A stretch of DNA of 64,000 nt from Tritrichomonas musculus (taxonomy: Eukaryota > Parabasalia > Tritrichomonadida > Tritrichomonadidae): NCBI GenBank assembly GCA_039105265.1, contig JAPFFF010000002.1, positions 6,572,001 through 6,636,000 on the forward strand. Direction: 5' to 3'. Positions within the stretch are counted from its first letter, which is position 1; each line of letters starts with the position of its first letter. A program made the translations under genes and the position numbers. Positions 18,196 to 28,097 of the stretch are shown here, piece after piece. Under the pieces are notes generated by a model, which saw nothing but the letters and a program-made list of their open reading frames with translations, did not search any database and was not told the DNA's origin.

Positions 18196-18990
18196 TTACA
18201 TATTATTAATAAGCTGACTAATTGAAGGGAGTTTGGTAGATTCATGTTGATTTGAATTCAAACTTAAAGCATTTTTTGTTGATTTTTTATTTGATTCTTG
18301 AGGAATTGTAACTGGGAATTGATTTACCCTTTTAAAAACTGCTGTTGGTCTTAAATCACTAATATTTGAATTTTCAATAATTACAGTAGAATTATTAAAA
18401 CAGTTATCTCTTGTAACTTGTTGATGAGTTAAGTCCTCATTCTGTGAATGAGTGGTATATTGATTTTCGGATAAACTGCTTTTTTGGATTTCATTCATAG
18501 TTTTATCATGAGCAGATGGAACACTTCTCTTTCTTTTTCTCTTGTTTAAAAATGGCCCTTTTAATAATTCTATCTCGTTTTTATCATTTATGAAAGTTTT
18601 ATCTTTCAAATGCCAATACCATCTATTTTTAATATCATTCCCACTTCTTCCATTAAAATGTATTGCTATATCAGTCCATCTCTTTCCCATTTTGTTGATT
18701 TTATCAATGAGAATCCGATCTTCTTCTTCAGTCCATTTTCCAAAACGAATGTCAGGACTTAAATATGAAACCCAACGTTCTCGGCATTGTCTAGCTGACC
18801 TTGTCTCCATTCTTTCAGCAACTGCCTTCCAATCTTCAAAACAATCACCCATTGAATTAACAATCTCAATTAGTTTTCTATCTTCTTCTTTGGTAAAGGG
18901 TTTTTTAACTATTCTTTTATTTTGATTTACAAATGTAACAGGAAAAAACTGGCATTCATATTGAGGGAAAAATGCATAGTTTGTATTCAT
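18196..18990 (-). CDS. R2R3 Myb DNA-binding protein
   Basis: A 264-residue protein. Two tandem Myb repeats occupy residues about 29-132: the first opens with K-K-P-F-T-K-E-E-D and ends with R-Q-C-R-E-R-W, the second opens with G-K-W-T-E-E-E-D and ends with N-D-I-K-N-R-W-Y. The second and third Trp positions are kept, while the first position of repeat one is Phe, as in many R2 repeats. A basic K-R-K-R-K-R stretch near residue 152 may be a nuclear localisation signal. The Ser/Asn-rich C-terminal half is probably disordered. Trichomonad Mybs of this type are promoter-binding regulators; the target here is unknown. It stands alone, flanked by TIR elements on both sides. Confidence 0.9.
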   Translation of the reverse strand: MNTNYAFFPQYECQFFPVTFVNQNKRIVKKPFTKEEDRKLIEIVNSMGDCFEDWKAVAERMETRSARQCRERWVSYLSPDIRFGKWTEEEDRILIDKINKMGKRWTDIAIHFNGRSGNDIKNRWYWHLKDKTFINDKNEIELLKGPFLNKRKRKRSVPSAHDKTMNEIQKSSLSENQYTTHSQNEDLTHQQVTRDNCFNNSTVIIENSNISDLRPTAVFKRVNQFPVTIPQESNKKSTKNALSLNSNQHESTKLPSISQLINNM

Positions 18991-20046
18991 AAAATCAAAA
19001 TATTCTTGAGATATTGTAAAGCATTCAAATTATCAACGTTGCTAAAAAACATTGAAATATTTCAAAGGTTATCAAATAATCTGATAAAGGTTATCAGATT
19101 TTATATCAAATACTTTGCCAATTTATATTTTATTCATTGCGAATTTTATCTTGTGTATTTCCTAATATGGAATGATGACTTCAATCGTTTTGCTTTTTCT
19201 CTTATTTTTTTTTCCCCACATTTTTCTCATAAAACATCATATATTTAAAATTATTAATGGAAGAATAACCATCAAAAAGGTGTAAATATAAAATATTTTC
19301 TAGTATTTTGGTTCAACCATTCGATATTTGAATCCCAATAATAATTTTTTATTTTTTATGAATCTTTTACAAAATAAATATGAAGAAATTATATATATCA
19401 AAGCAATATTTATTATTAAGTTAAAGCATAATTTGAATGGATTCTTCTTTTCTCTCCTTTTTGAATATAACCGATTTTTTTCGTTTTCAATGGACAAAAG
19501 GACTAAACAAACTTAGTTAATATAAAAAACATTTTTATCTTTGAAATAAGGACACATATTTGATATTTTTATTATATTTTTGTTTTAAAAAAATGTGTTA
19601 ATATATTTTTTGATATTTTTTGTTTAAAATATGCTTTTATTAAAATATTAAAATAATTTTATGTTGATCATTTAATTCTGCCCGAAAGTTTTTAATTCTC
19701 ATTATAACGGATAACTTCATATATAAGTTATAAAATCAGTAAAATATTAAGTGAACAATCTTTTTTTATTTATATATTTATAGATTTTTAAAAAATCCAT
19801 ATTAAAAGGAAAAGTTGAATATATAATTTTTTTCAATAAAATTTAATATGTCAATTTTTTTCTTTTAAAAAAAATGGTCCTGACAAAGTCCTAAGTCCTG
19901 CGGTCCAGAGAAACTTTGTCAGGACTGATTCTATTGTCCTGGACTTTGCACAAGTCTAGTTTTCAAAATTTTTTTGACTTTCACAGGAAAAAAAAATTTT
20001 GTGTGGCAAATTATAGTATCTAAATTAAATATAAATGAGTATATAG
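18991..20046. other. Intergenic DNA with a 13-bp-stem hairpin
   Basis: Mostly AT-rich and empty. At 19877-19925, GTCCTGACAAAGT pairs with ACTTTGTCAGGAC around a 23-base loop containing CCTAAGTCCTGCGGTCC. A degenerate third copy of the arm, GTCCTGGACTTTG, follows at about 19939. This is the only GC-rich spot in the stretch and may be a relic of a short inverted-repeat element. Confidence 0.5.
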
Positions 20047-20054
20047 ATTAAAGT

Positions 20055-21275
20055 TATGGTTGCATTTGGCACGGTTTGGGCAAAAAAGCTGCCCGCCCAG
20101 GTTATTTTGATAACCCAACGGGTAAGAACAAATTATTTGTTGATTTTATATTATTTTTAACTTTTCATAAAAATATGTATATTTTAAATATGTGGTTTTG
20201 CATAAAAATATTAAAATAAAATTAAAATTAAAATAGATATTTTGGAGTTTTTATTTTTTTATTTATTTGTTTATCTATTCAATTTTTTCAAAGATAAATT
20301 CTGTTGTTATTTGCAAATTCTATTGGGCTGGATACTTTTCTATGTTTTCATTCAATTTTTCAGTTAAAAAATAAAAATTTGCCCTGGGCAAAGTGGCTGG
20401 GCAGCGACGATAGCCCATTTTTTCAATCCTTTTTAATCGGGGCTGGGCTAGCCCAAGGGAAGTTATATGATAAATTCAAAAGCTATTTTTATTATTTTTC
20501 TTTTTAAATCATTATCTTTTCTTTAATATATGATATTAATTGATTATTGTGTTTGATAAAATAAAAAATTCAAACATATTTTTGTATATAAATAAAATAA
20601 AGTTTGGAATGGATTTTTTGCAAGATACCTCATTAAAATAATCATAAAATTAGGATAATAAAGTGAAATATATATCAATATATTTAAAAATCATATAAAA
20701 AGTAAATAAAATATTAAACAAATTAAAATAATTTTATTTTTGTTGTTGAATAATTTAATAAATTAAAAAAAATAAATAATTATGAATATCCTCGTTTAAA
20801 GTATATTTAATTATTATATTATTATATATTAAAAAAGATACACATTAAAAAATCTAATATATAAATATATTGTTTGAAATAATTAAGAAAAGATATAATA
20901 TTTAAAAAAGATATTTTAATTAACAGAATTCACAAAATAAATTAAAAGAATTCCATGAACAAAGGACACATTACCGATTTTTTTTAGTTCAAATCATAAT
21001 AAAAATGATGAAAGTGGTGAATTATTAGATTCAAATGCAATTACATTCCACAACTAGCAATCTAATTAGGAACAAATATCATCATTTTCATAATTTGGAA
21101 GTATTTATATATATTCTATGCTTTTATTCAATGCCAAAAAGTTCACACTTTAAGTACATCCATAAAAAGTGGCCTTTACAGGCCAAATTGATCACATCAC
21201 TTCATCATAATTTTTGAAGCTCAATTGCCCAGTGGGCAGCCCACTTCTTCAATTTTTTGACCCTATGCAACCCTA
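20055..21275. mobile_element. hAT-like 1.2-kb MITE with 7-8-bp target duplication
   Basis: The left end TATGGTTGCATTTGG and inverted right end TAGGGTTGCATAGGG share nine of the first eleven bases and more. Flanks are ATTAAAG at 20047-20053 and again at 21277-21283, with the neighbouring T also shared. The subterminal zones carry GGGC/GCCC-rich clusters (for example GCTGCCCGCCCAGG near 20089 and GCCCAGTGGGCAGCCC near 21228), usual for hAT ends. No transposase frame. The middle is AT-rich, with a further GGGCTGGGCTAGCCC patch near 20440. Confidence 0.75.
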
Positions 21276-21371
21276 AATTAAAGTATCTTTTGTTGGTTTC
21301 TTTTGACTTTCACAAAGATCAATTATTAAAAAAATATATATTATAAATTTATATTATTTTAATATTAACAA

Positions 21372-21860
21372 TAAGTATTATTTTTTGGCTTCATTCGTAT
21401 TTCTTTACGTATTTCGTGACACCTGCAAATGCAGGATTTTTGGAGAAAGCTAAGTGTGAAGGAACTGAAATTTCCTCAATTGAAGAGCAACCTCTAAAAG
21501 CATTCTTTCCAATGTTCGTCACTGATGAAGGAATCATTACTTTAGTCAATGAGGAGCAATTACTGAATGCGTAAGAATCAATTGTTTTCACAGAAGAAGG
21601 AATTGTTACTCTAAGAAGATTAGAGCATCTTTCGAAAGAAGCATTTCCGATCTCTTCAACAGAATTTGGAAATGCTATTTCAGTGAGTGAAGAGCAACCA
21701 TAAAAAGCTCTTTCTCCAATCTTTTTACAGATGAAGGAATCCGGATATGACGAAGTGAATCAAAACTGATTTCTGCTAATTTTTGATAATAAATATCAAT
21801 TTCAAGTGAAGAGCATTCGAAAAATTGCCCCAGGCCGAAATCAATATTACAATCATCCAT
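21372..21860 (-). pseudogene. Broken BspA-like LRR gene, C-terminal copy
   Basis: The 3' 370 bp (21372-21741) are almost identical to 30491-30861, the end of the BspA repeat gene there, including the terminal F-A-G-V-x-K-Y-V-K-K-Y-E. A one-base loss in a T run near 21721 shifts the frame. Upstream of the identity block the sequence continues as diverged LRR code (I-D-I-Y-Y-Q-K-L-A-E-I-S, I-R-I-P-S-S-V-K-R) from an ATG at 21860. It is thus a recent duplicate or conversion tract joined to older LRR sequence. Confidence 0.8.
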
Positions 21861-22088
21861 TCAGCAACATTAAAAATCATGATATAATTCGTATTTTTAA
21901 TAGTGCACACTTTATTCGGTCACATTGTGACAATGCCAATAAAGATTGTCATTCAAAAATCATTGAATATCAAATGATATAATGACAGAAATAATTGGCA
22001 TCAACTTGATGAAAGAGATAATGAAAGCTAATGAAAATTCTTGTATCGTTTTTGTATCATTTCCTGTATAGACTATTTCAAATTGAAT

Positions 22089-22466
22089 TTATTGTTTTGA
22101 ATACCAAAATTTATGGTGAAGTATTTTAACAAATAGAAAAACAAGTTTCTCTGGACTCTCAATGCTACGAAACGCATTATGCTCGACTGATTCTAGTAAT
22201 GAATTAGATTCAAATGCAAATGTTACCAAACTAGCATCCAACAAAAGCAAATTGTTTGTTTGATTGAGTTTATTTATATTAGTTGTTTTATTTAATATTA
22301 AATTAATTTTTTTGATTCTGTTTTTTCTGTCTGTTTTGAGGCTGTGCTCATTACTTGCATGATACTGCTTGTTTGAGATGTTTTTTTTCCATTTGTTGTA
22401 ATTGTTAATTTTTTGGCTATACTTTTTCTTATTGTTTTGAAATTGTGTTTGCTTATTGTTTGACAT
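22089..22466 (-). pseudogene. Open frame ending in a BspA-LRR relic
   Basis: The last about 50 of 125 codons read S-L-V-T-F-A-F-E-S-N-S-L-L-E-S-V-E-H-N-A-F, a single decayed BspA-type repeat (compare V-x-F-E-x-N-S-x-L-x-x-I-x-x-x-A-F). The first 75 codons are Asn/Lys-rich low-complexity sequence without a recognisable domain. Most likely a relic of the same LRR family as the neighbours and not an active gene. Confidence 0.45.
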
Positions 22467-22709
22467 TGCTCGTTTGATTGAATTTATTTATATTAATTGT
22501 TTTATTTATTTTAGTTGTTTGATAATGTATTATTTTCTTCATTTGATGTTTTGGAGAGATATTAATTTGTAATCTTTATTTTTTTTTTTATAATAATAAT
22601 AAATTATATTTGAAGATATGCTTATAAAAATATTTTGGAAAATTTTTCAATCAATTTATAATTTCATGTCACATGTCTGTCTTATTTTTTATTTGTTGTT
22701 TGTTATTAT

Positions 22710-24035
22710 ATGAAAAACAATTCTCAAATAAAACTTAACACTGCATGCCTGTTAAAGGTCCCACTTCATGCTTATAACAAAGACTTTTCATTTATTGTTA
22801 ATGGAGAAGAAATCAAGACAAGTAAGATTATTTCAGATCTTTTATCACCAGTGATTTGTCGAATACATTCATCCGATCCTACATTTGATACATTTATAAT
22901 CAATACACGAAACCAAGGTGATTTTTCGCATCTTCTCAACCTTTTTAATTTCGAATTGCATAATCTTCCCGATTCAGAAATCCCATTTATTTTAGAACTG
23001 ATTGAAAAACTTGGCACCGAAACTATTGAATATGCAAATGTGAATGATTCTACAGAAATAACGATTGACAATGTTTTTACGCTAATTAAACAAGATGAAA
23101 AACGTCGCCAACTATTCAATAATCGCTATCTGTCAGAAATTGAGTTTGTATCGTCGCACTTCTACGATCTGGCCAGTGAACAATTAGATGAATTTTTGGG
23201 TCTTTCGATTTTCACGATTACGAATATTTTGAGCAGCCGCAGCCTTCGACTTGATAGCGAAGACCAGCTTCTGAAATTTTGTGATCACCTGTATTCGCGT
23301 GATGTAAAGTATTCAATCTTATATGAAACAGTTATATTTGAAAATGTCACGAGTGAAGTGATTAAAGAATTTACGTCAATTTTTGACAACAATGATATGA
23401 CGACATCAATCTGGCAGAGTATTGTGAATCGTCTTGAGTGTGAAGCCGTTTCTTCAGAATCAAAGATCGACAACGATAGATACAGAAAAGTGAAACCACG
23501 AGGAAGAGAAATTTTATGGTCGAGTGGGAAAGAATTCAAAGGAATCATCAACCACCTGAGAGAAGAGTCAAACGGACAAATTGATAATGAAGTTAACATC
23601 ACTGCTTCTTCTGTACTTGATGATAGATCATCCCATCAGCCACGCAACGTTGTTTTATTTGAAGACCAAAACAATTACTTCTATTCAGGAAATGTTTCAG
23701 GTAGCTGGCTGTGCATTGAATTCAAGAATCACCGAGTGATTGCAACTGATTACACATTGAGATCATATCCAAATGGTCCGAATTGGAAACAGCCGAGGAG
23801 CTGGGTGATTGAAGGCTCGAATGACAACTCGAGCGACGACTCGAAATGGGAGACACTGGATAAACAAGACAACTGCTCTCACATGAATGGATGTAATGCT
23901 GTTCACACATTCAAAATGAACCAAGAGAACTCAAAAGAATACAAGTACATCAGAATTCGCAGTACTGGACCAAACTGGGCCGGAAGTAATTATCTCACAC
24001 TCGACTCAATTGAACTTTATGGCCGAGTGATATGA
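22710..24035 (+). CDS. BTB-like / F5/8 type C (discoidin) domain protein
   Basis: A 441-residue protein. Residues about 20-110 form a BTB/POZ-like domain (D-F-S-F-I-V-N-G-E-E-I-K-T-S-K-I-I-S-D-L-L-S-P), and residues 110-250 a BACK-like helical region. From about 285 to the end there is an F5/8 type C domain: I-I-N-H-L-R, I-T-A-S-S-V, the Y-F-Y-S-G-N-V-S-G-S-W-L-C-I-E-F-K strand, S-W-V-I-E-G-S-N-D-N-S and Y-K-Y-I-R-I-R-S-T-G-P-N-W. This pairing is a large trichomonad family. BTB usually mediates dimerisation or cullin binding, and discoidin domains bind ligands, but the cellular role is unknown. No signal peptide. A close paralogue lies at 45811-47127. It converges on the BspA gene at 24358. 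Confidence 0.88.
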   Translation: MKNNSQIKLNTACLLKVPLHAYNKDFSFIVNGEEIKTSKIISDLLSPVICRIHSSDPTFDTFIINTRNQGDFSHLLNLFNFELHNLPDSEIPFILELIEKLGTETIEYANVNDSTEITIDNVFTLIKQDEKRRQLFNNRYLSEIEFVSSHFYDLASEQLDEFLGLSIFTITNILSSRSLRLDSEDQLLKFCDHLYSRDVKYSILYETVIFENVTSEVIKEFTSIFDNNDMTTSIWQSIVNRLECEAVSSESKIDNDRYRKVKPRGREILWSSGKEFKGIINHLREESNGQIDNEVNITASSVLDDRSSHQPRNVVLFEDQNNYFYSGNVSGSWLCIEFKNHRVIATDYTLRSYPNGPNWKQPRSWVIEGSNDNSSDDSKWETLDKQDNCSHMNGCNAVHTFKMNQENSKEYKYIRIRSTGPNWAGSNYLTLDSIELYGRVI

Positions 24036-24357
24036 AATAATTCAAACTTTATAAAACACGATACACCACTTTTTAAAGAATGTTCTAAAATTTTTTTACA
24101 TCATAAATAATGAGATTAATAAAATTGAAATGAAAAGAAATTGATCTTTTTTTTTTTCTTTCGATAACAACGATAATATTCAATTCTTTGTATTATAACA
24201 TATGAAAATTTAAAATATTTGAAATGTTTTTATTGATTTTTTTATTAAATAAATGCTGCTAACTTTTGCAAAGGACAAATCCACTTTCGCAAAGCTCAAT
24301 TCTAAGCAATCGAAGCATTATCTTAAAATAAAGAAATATTTTAAAAAATGTTAATTT
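24036..24357. other. Short convergent intergenic region
   Basis: AT-rich 3' regions of two converging genes; nothing else seen. Confidence 0.5.
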
Positions 24358-26919
24358 TTATTCATCAGAATATTGATTATCATCATCATCATCATCATCA
24401 TCATTATAATCTTCATCATATTCATTAATTTCTTCCGTTGGATTAATGGTGTTTATTGTATTCTTTGTAGGCATAAAAACGAAATCAACAGGAGATTCAA
24501 TAAAAATTGCCATTCTAATCGAATCCAATTTAGAATTTTCTTCAATTTCAACTATTCTCAAGTTAGCGCAATTGTAAAATGCGTCGGATTCGATTTTGGT
24601 AACGCTAGATGGGATTATGATACTTTCAATTGAAGTTTCAGAAAAAGCTTCTTGGCAAATGGACTCCAAATGAGAATCCTCTTCAAATGTAACTTTTTTC
24701 AATCTTTCACAAGATCCGAAAGCTTCTCTTTCTATTTTTATAACACTGGATGGAATAGCAATGCTATATATTGAAGTATAACTAAAAGCATTGTTTTTGA
24801 TAACTTCCAATTGAGAATTCTTTTCAAATTCAACGTTCACCAGAAAATTGCATTCCATGAAAGCCTCGATTTCAATGATTTTCACACTCGATGGGATTTT
24901 TATTGATTCGATTGTGCAGCTGTTGAACGCGGAATTGCCAATTATTTCCAATTGAGAATTTTCTTGAAATTCTACTTTTGTCAAATTATTGCATCTGTTA
25001 AATGCGTCACATGAAATGCGTGTAATGAAAGAAGGAATGACAACTTGTTGGATGCTTCTTTTTGCAAAAATTAATGTATTGAAAATGTCTTTTTTTAAAT
25101 CCGTTTTTCCAATGATTAAGCCATCAGTCAAAAGTTTAATGTTCACTTCATCGTTGGGAATGATTTCAACATCTGCTTCATAAAAAAATGAAAAAGACCA
25201 ACTCTCTTCAAAATTAATAATGCTTGACGGAATCTGCAGTTTTTGCAAGTTTGTGTTTGAAAAGATAAAGCTACCAATTGATTTCAATTGTGGCTTTTCA
25301 CACATTTCAAATTTGGTCAGTTTCTCGCAGCCTGAGAAAGCTGAACTTCCAATCCAAAAAACAGGAGACGGAACTTTGATTGCTTCAAGAGATGAAAGGC
25401 AAAACGCGCATTCCTCAATTACCAATAATTCAGAATCTTCATCAAATTCAATCGATCTAAGCTTTTTGCAATATGCAAATGAATATTTATCCAATCGTCT
25501 CACATGTTTTGGAATTATGATTGTTTCAATTGATGTGTATGCAAAAGATTGAAAACCAATTGTTTGCAGTTTTGAATCTTCTTCAAAAATGACGGATTCG
25601 AGATTCTCGCAATTATCAAATGCATATTTCTCTATTCTCGTGATATTCGATGGAATAGTCACGCTTTCAATGTCTCTCGGAGAAAACAAGATAACGTCAT
25701 AATCATTACTTTCAGCATCAGACTTGCCAAGAAGAAGTTTATTCTCACTTAAAATCACATTCTTCTTGTCCTTGTTGATTATCTCGATCTTCTCTAAGTA
25801 TTTTAAGCCTAAAAACAATCGTTGGTCGATTTCAATGTCAGATGGGATCGAAATCTGTTTAAGTGGCGATTGATAAAAAGGAGATTTCATCTTGAAAAGT
25901 TTTCCGATGATTTCTACGCTTTTGAGTTTTGTATTCTCAAAAGCACTCTTTCCAATTATTGTTACTTTTGGCGGAATGGTAATGCCTTCAATTAGACAAT
26001 TAGAAAAAGCATTTTTATCAATTCTTTGTAATTCAGAATCTTTTTGAAAAGAGACTTTTGCAAGCTTCCGACATTCAGCAAAAGCCATCTTTTTTATCCG
26101 TGTCACATGCGACGGAATGATTATGCTTTCGAGCGACGATCGATAGAATGATCTCTTGCCAATTGTTTCCAGCGCAGAATCTTGTGGAAACACGACAGTC
26201 TTGATTTTCTTGCAGCCTTCGAATGCAAAATCATCGATAGATGTAACAACACACTCACGCGATTCATATTTGATTGTTCGAGGAATAAAAACACACTTAC
26301 TTCTGCCAATGAACTTGAAGACTTCTGCGGTGTTCTCTTCCTCATTCAATGAAAATATAAAATTGTCAATCATCGCTTTCTTCTTAATTAATGATCTAAT
26401 TTTCGACGCCTCTTTGCATTGACAAGCCGTTTCTATATGCTTTCTGAGAGGAGAAGATGTGATAAAGGACGTATTGCTGCCGCTTTGGAAGAGAATATCA
26501 ATTATTTTCATATATTTTTGTTTGGTTATAAGAAGTTCTGTAATTTTGTCTTCTTTTGATCGTTGTCTCTTATTTAAAGTATTTATTTCATCGGAAAGCG
26601 GTGTGTGCACTGTATCCTTTTTGAATATTTGAATGAGTTGTTTCATACGATCAAATTCTTGACTTAATTGGTCATACTCATATAAATTATCATAATCGAT
26701 ATTTGGAACTATACCCTTCACCCAATGCTCGATGAAGGATCGGAAGTTATCGTTGCAAACATCTGATTTAACTCGATATTGTCCTTTTGAAATTAATTTA
26801 GCATAAATATCTCGATTAACATTCTCCAAATTTTGGAAATTAGATGGAATCAAAAAAGTTTTTGTTTTCAAAATTAATTTATAAGTGTTCTGTTCTTGAT
26901 TATCGACAAGCTCTTGCAT
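24358..26919 (-). CDS. BTB-like N-terminus with BspA-type leucine-rich repeats
   Basis: An 853-residue protein from ATG 26919; the frame extends ten codons further but only to a TTG. Residues 1-110 resemble the BTB-like head of trichomonad BspA proteins (F-L-I-P-S-N-F-Q-N-L...D-N-F-R-S-F-I-E-H-W-V). A helical linker with possible coiled coil follows. Residues about 195-820 hold many BspA/TpLRR repeats of about 23 residues (I-x-x-x-A-F-x-x-C-x-x-L-x-x-V-x-F-x-x-x-S). The tail is highly acidic with an eight-Asp run encoded by a TCATCA tract. There is no signal peptide or membrane span, so an intracellular role is likely despite the family's surface reputation. Confidence 0.88.
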   Translation of the reverse strand: MQELVDNQEQNTYKLILKTKTFLIPSNFQNLENVNRDIYAKLISKGQYRVKSDVCNDNFRSFIEHWVKGIVPNIDYDNLYEYDQLSQEFDRMKQLIQIFKKDTVHTPLSDEINTLNKRQRSKEDKITELLITKQKYMKIIDILFQSGSNTSFITSSPLRKHIETACQCKEASKIRSLIKKKAMIDNFIFSLNEEENTAEVFKFIGRSKCVFIPRTIKYESRECVVTSIDDFAFEGCKKIKTVVFPQDSALETIGKRSFYRSSLESIIIPSHVTRIKKMAFAECRKLAKVSFQKDSELQRIDKNAFSNCLIEGITIPPKVTIIGKSAFENTKLKSVEIIGKLFKMKSPFYQSPLKQISIPSDIEIDQRLFLGLKYLEKIEIINKDKKNVILSENKLLLGKSDAESNDYDVILFSPRDIESVTIPSNITRIEKYAFDNCENLESVIFEEDSKLQTIGFQSFAYTSIETIIIPKHVRRLDKYSFAYCKKLRSIEFDEDSELLVIEECAFCLSSLEAIKVPSPVFWIGSSAFSGCEKLTKFEMCEKPQLKSIGSFIFSNTNLQKLQIPSSIINFEESWSFSFFYEADVEIIPNDEVNIKLLTDGLIIGKTDLKKDIFNTLIFAKRSIQQVVIPSFITRISCDAFNRCNNLTKVEFQENSQLEIIGNSAFNSCTIESIKIPSSVKIIEIEAFMECNFLVNVEFEKNSQLEVIKNNAFSYTSIYSIAIPSSVIKIEREAFGSCERLKKVTFEEDSHLESICQEAFSETSIESIIIPSSVTKIESDAFYNCANLRIVEIEENSKLDSIRMAIFIESPVDFVFMPTKNTINTINPTEEINEYDEDYNDDDDDDDDNQYSDE

Positions 26920-26949
26920 ATCATAAAAGTAAATAAAATTTTGATTCAA

Positions 26950-27320
26950 TTTTCTATTTAATAATATCTTCTTAATTAAATCAATAATACAGATTTTAAT
27001 TGATTAATATACATTTAATCTAAAATAAATATTATAATATTGTTTTCAAAAATAAAAAATTTCTTGTTATATTTAAGAAAACGAATAATCAAATTTCAAA
27101 CAATTCAATTCAAAACAAGACATTTTTTGATCAATGGAGAAAAAGTCTTTCACAAATTAGATATTTAGAATTAATATACATTATTAATAATAATGAATAA
27201 ATGAGTGCAGTAAAAGATTTTATTATTCCAATTATGATTATTCTTTTTTCAAACTTCATATTTTATTGATATACATTTTGAATGCAAAATGATCGTTTGT
27301 ATTTTCAAAATAATAACCTT
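26950..27320. other. AT-rich intergenic DNA
   Basis: Upstream of the BspA gene and left of the TIR element; no feature recognised. Confidence 0.5.
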
Positions 27321-27354
27321 TATAGGTGGACTCGGAGATGTTTCAGATTTTATT

Positions 27355-27622
27355 TAGACTTGTTATTTTGAGAATCGATATCAAAAACGTCACTTTTTTC
27401 ATCTGATACTCGATTATCAGTTTTAAAATCTGATATCGAGATTATCGATTATCAAGATATCATATCTGAAATGTGATATAAAAATAATTGTAAACTTGAT
27501 ATCAATTACCGAGATCTCGAGATCTCAAACTGATTTATCTTTTTTTATAATTGGTATTTGGAATTTTAAAATATTTAAAAATAAATAATATAATGCATTG
27601 ATGTTTATTTTAAAAATCAAAT
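27355..27622. mobile_element. Partial copy of the TAGACTTG MITE
   Basis: This matches the right half of the 17325-17795 element in reverse orientation, starting at the terminal TAGACTTGTTATT and losing similarity after TGATGTTTATTTTAA. Confidence 0.85.
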
Positions 27623-27681
27623 ATTGAATTGAGAAAGTAAAAAGAAAAAGAAAAATAAAAGCAAAAGATAGCGATTGCATT

Positions 27682-27829
27682 GCTTGTTTAGCACAATGGT
27701 AATGCATTGCTTGCCGAAGAGAGGCTGCCAGGTCGATATTTTCGATTTGATGCAGTCCAATTTGCCCGATCTAAGTTTACACTTAAACTTGGGAAGCAAG
27801 GACTGGTGGTTCGAGTCCATCAACAAGCA
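27682..27829 (+). tRNA. tRNA-Gly(GCC)-like gene with ~79-nt intron
   Basis: The acceptor stem GCTTGTT (27682-27688) pairs perfectly with AACAAGC (27822-27828), followed by A. An A box TAGCACAATGG and a B box GGTTCGAGTCC are intact, and a T run directly follows as Pol III terminator. The T arm is GGTGG-TTCGAGT-CCATC. The anticodon stem is TTGC (27707-27710 region) with GCAA (27796-27799), loop TTGCCGA giving anticodon GCC at 27713-27715, with an insertion of about 79 nt at the usual intron position. One mismatch at the stem base. If not a working tRNA, it is a tRNA-derived transcript. Confidence 0.6.
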
Positions 27830-28097
27830 TTTTTTTTTTTTTCCTTTTCATTTTTGCAAATATAAACAAAAAGCAATAAATATGAAATCAAATGGGGTAT
27901 ATGAGTTTTAAATGCACTAGGAGAAACTCGCATTTTAAAAAATACCCTCATTGATTTTTCAAAAAATTTAATAATTTGACTGTATGTATCAAAAATTTGG
28001 CCACTCTCATCATTTTAATCCATTTTTCATGTGGATGGCAGCAGCAACATCAACATCGACTCTACATAAATATTTAATGCAATGATGGACTCCGAGG

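Noticed and set aside
27675-27911. 78-codon plus frame
   Set aside because: It overlaps the tRNA-like gene and its terminator T run; no coding signal.
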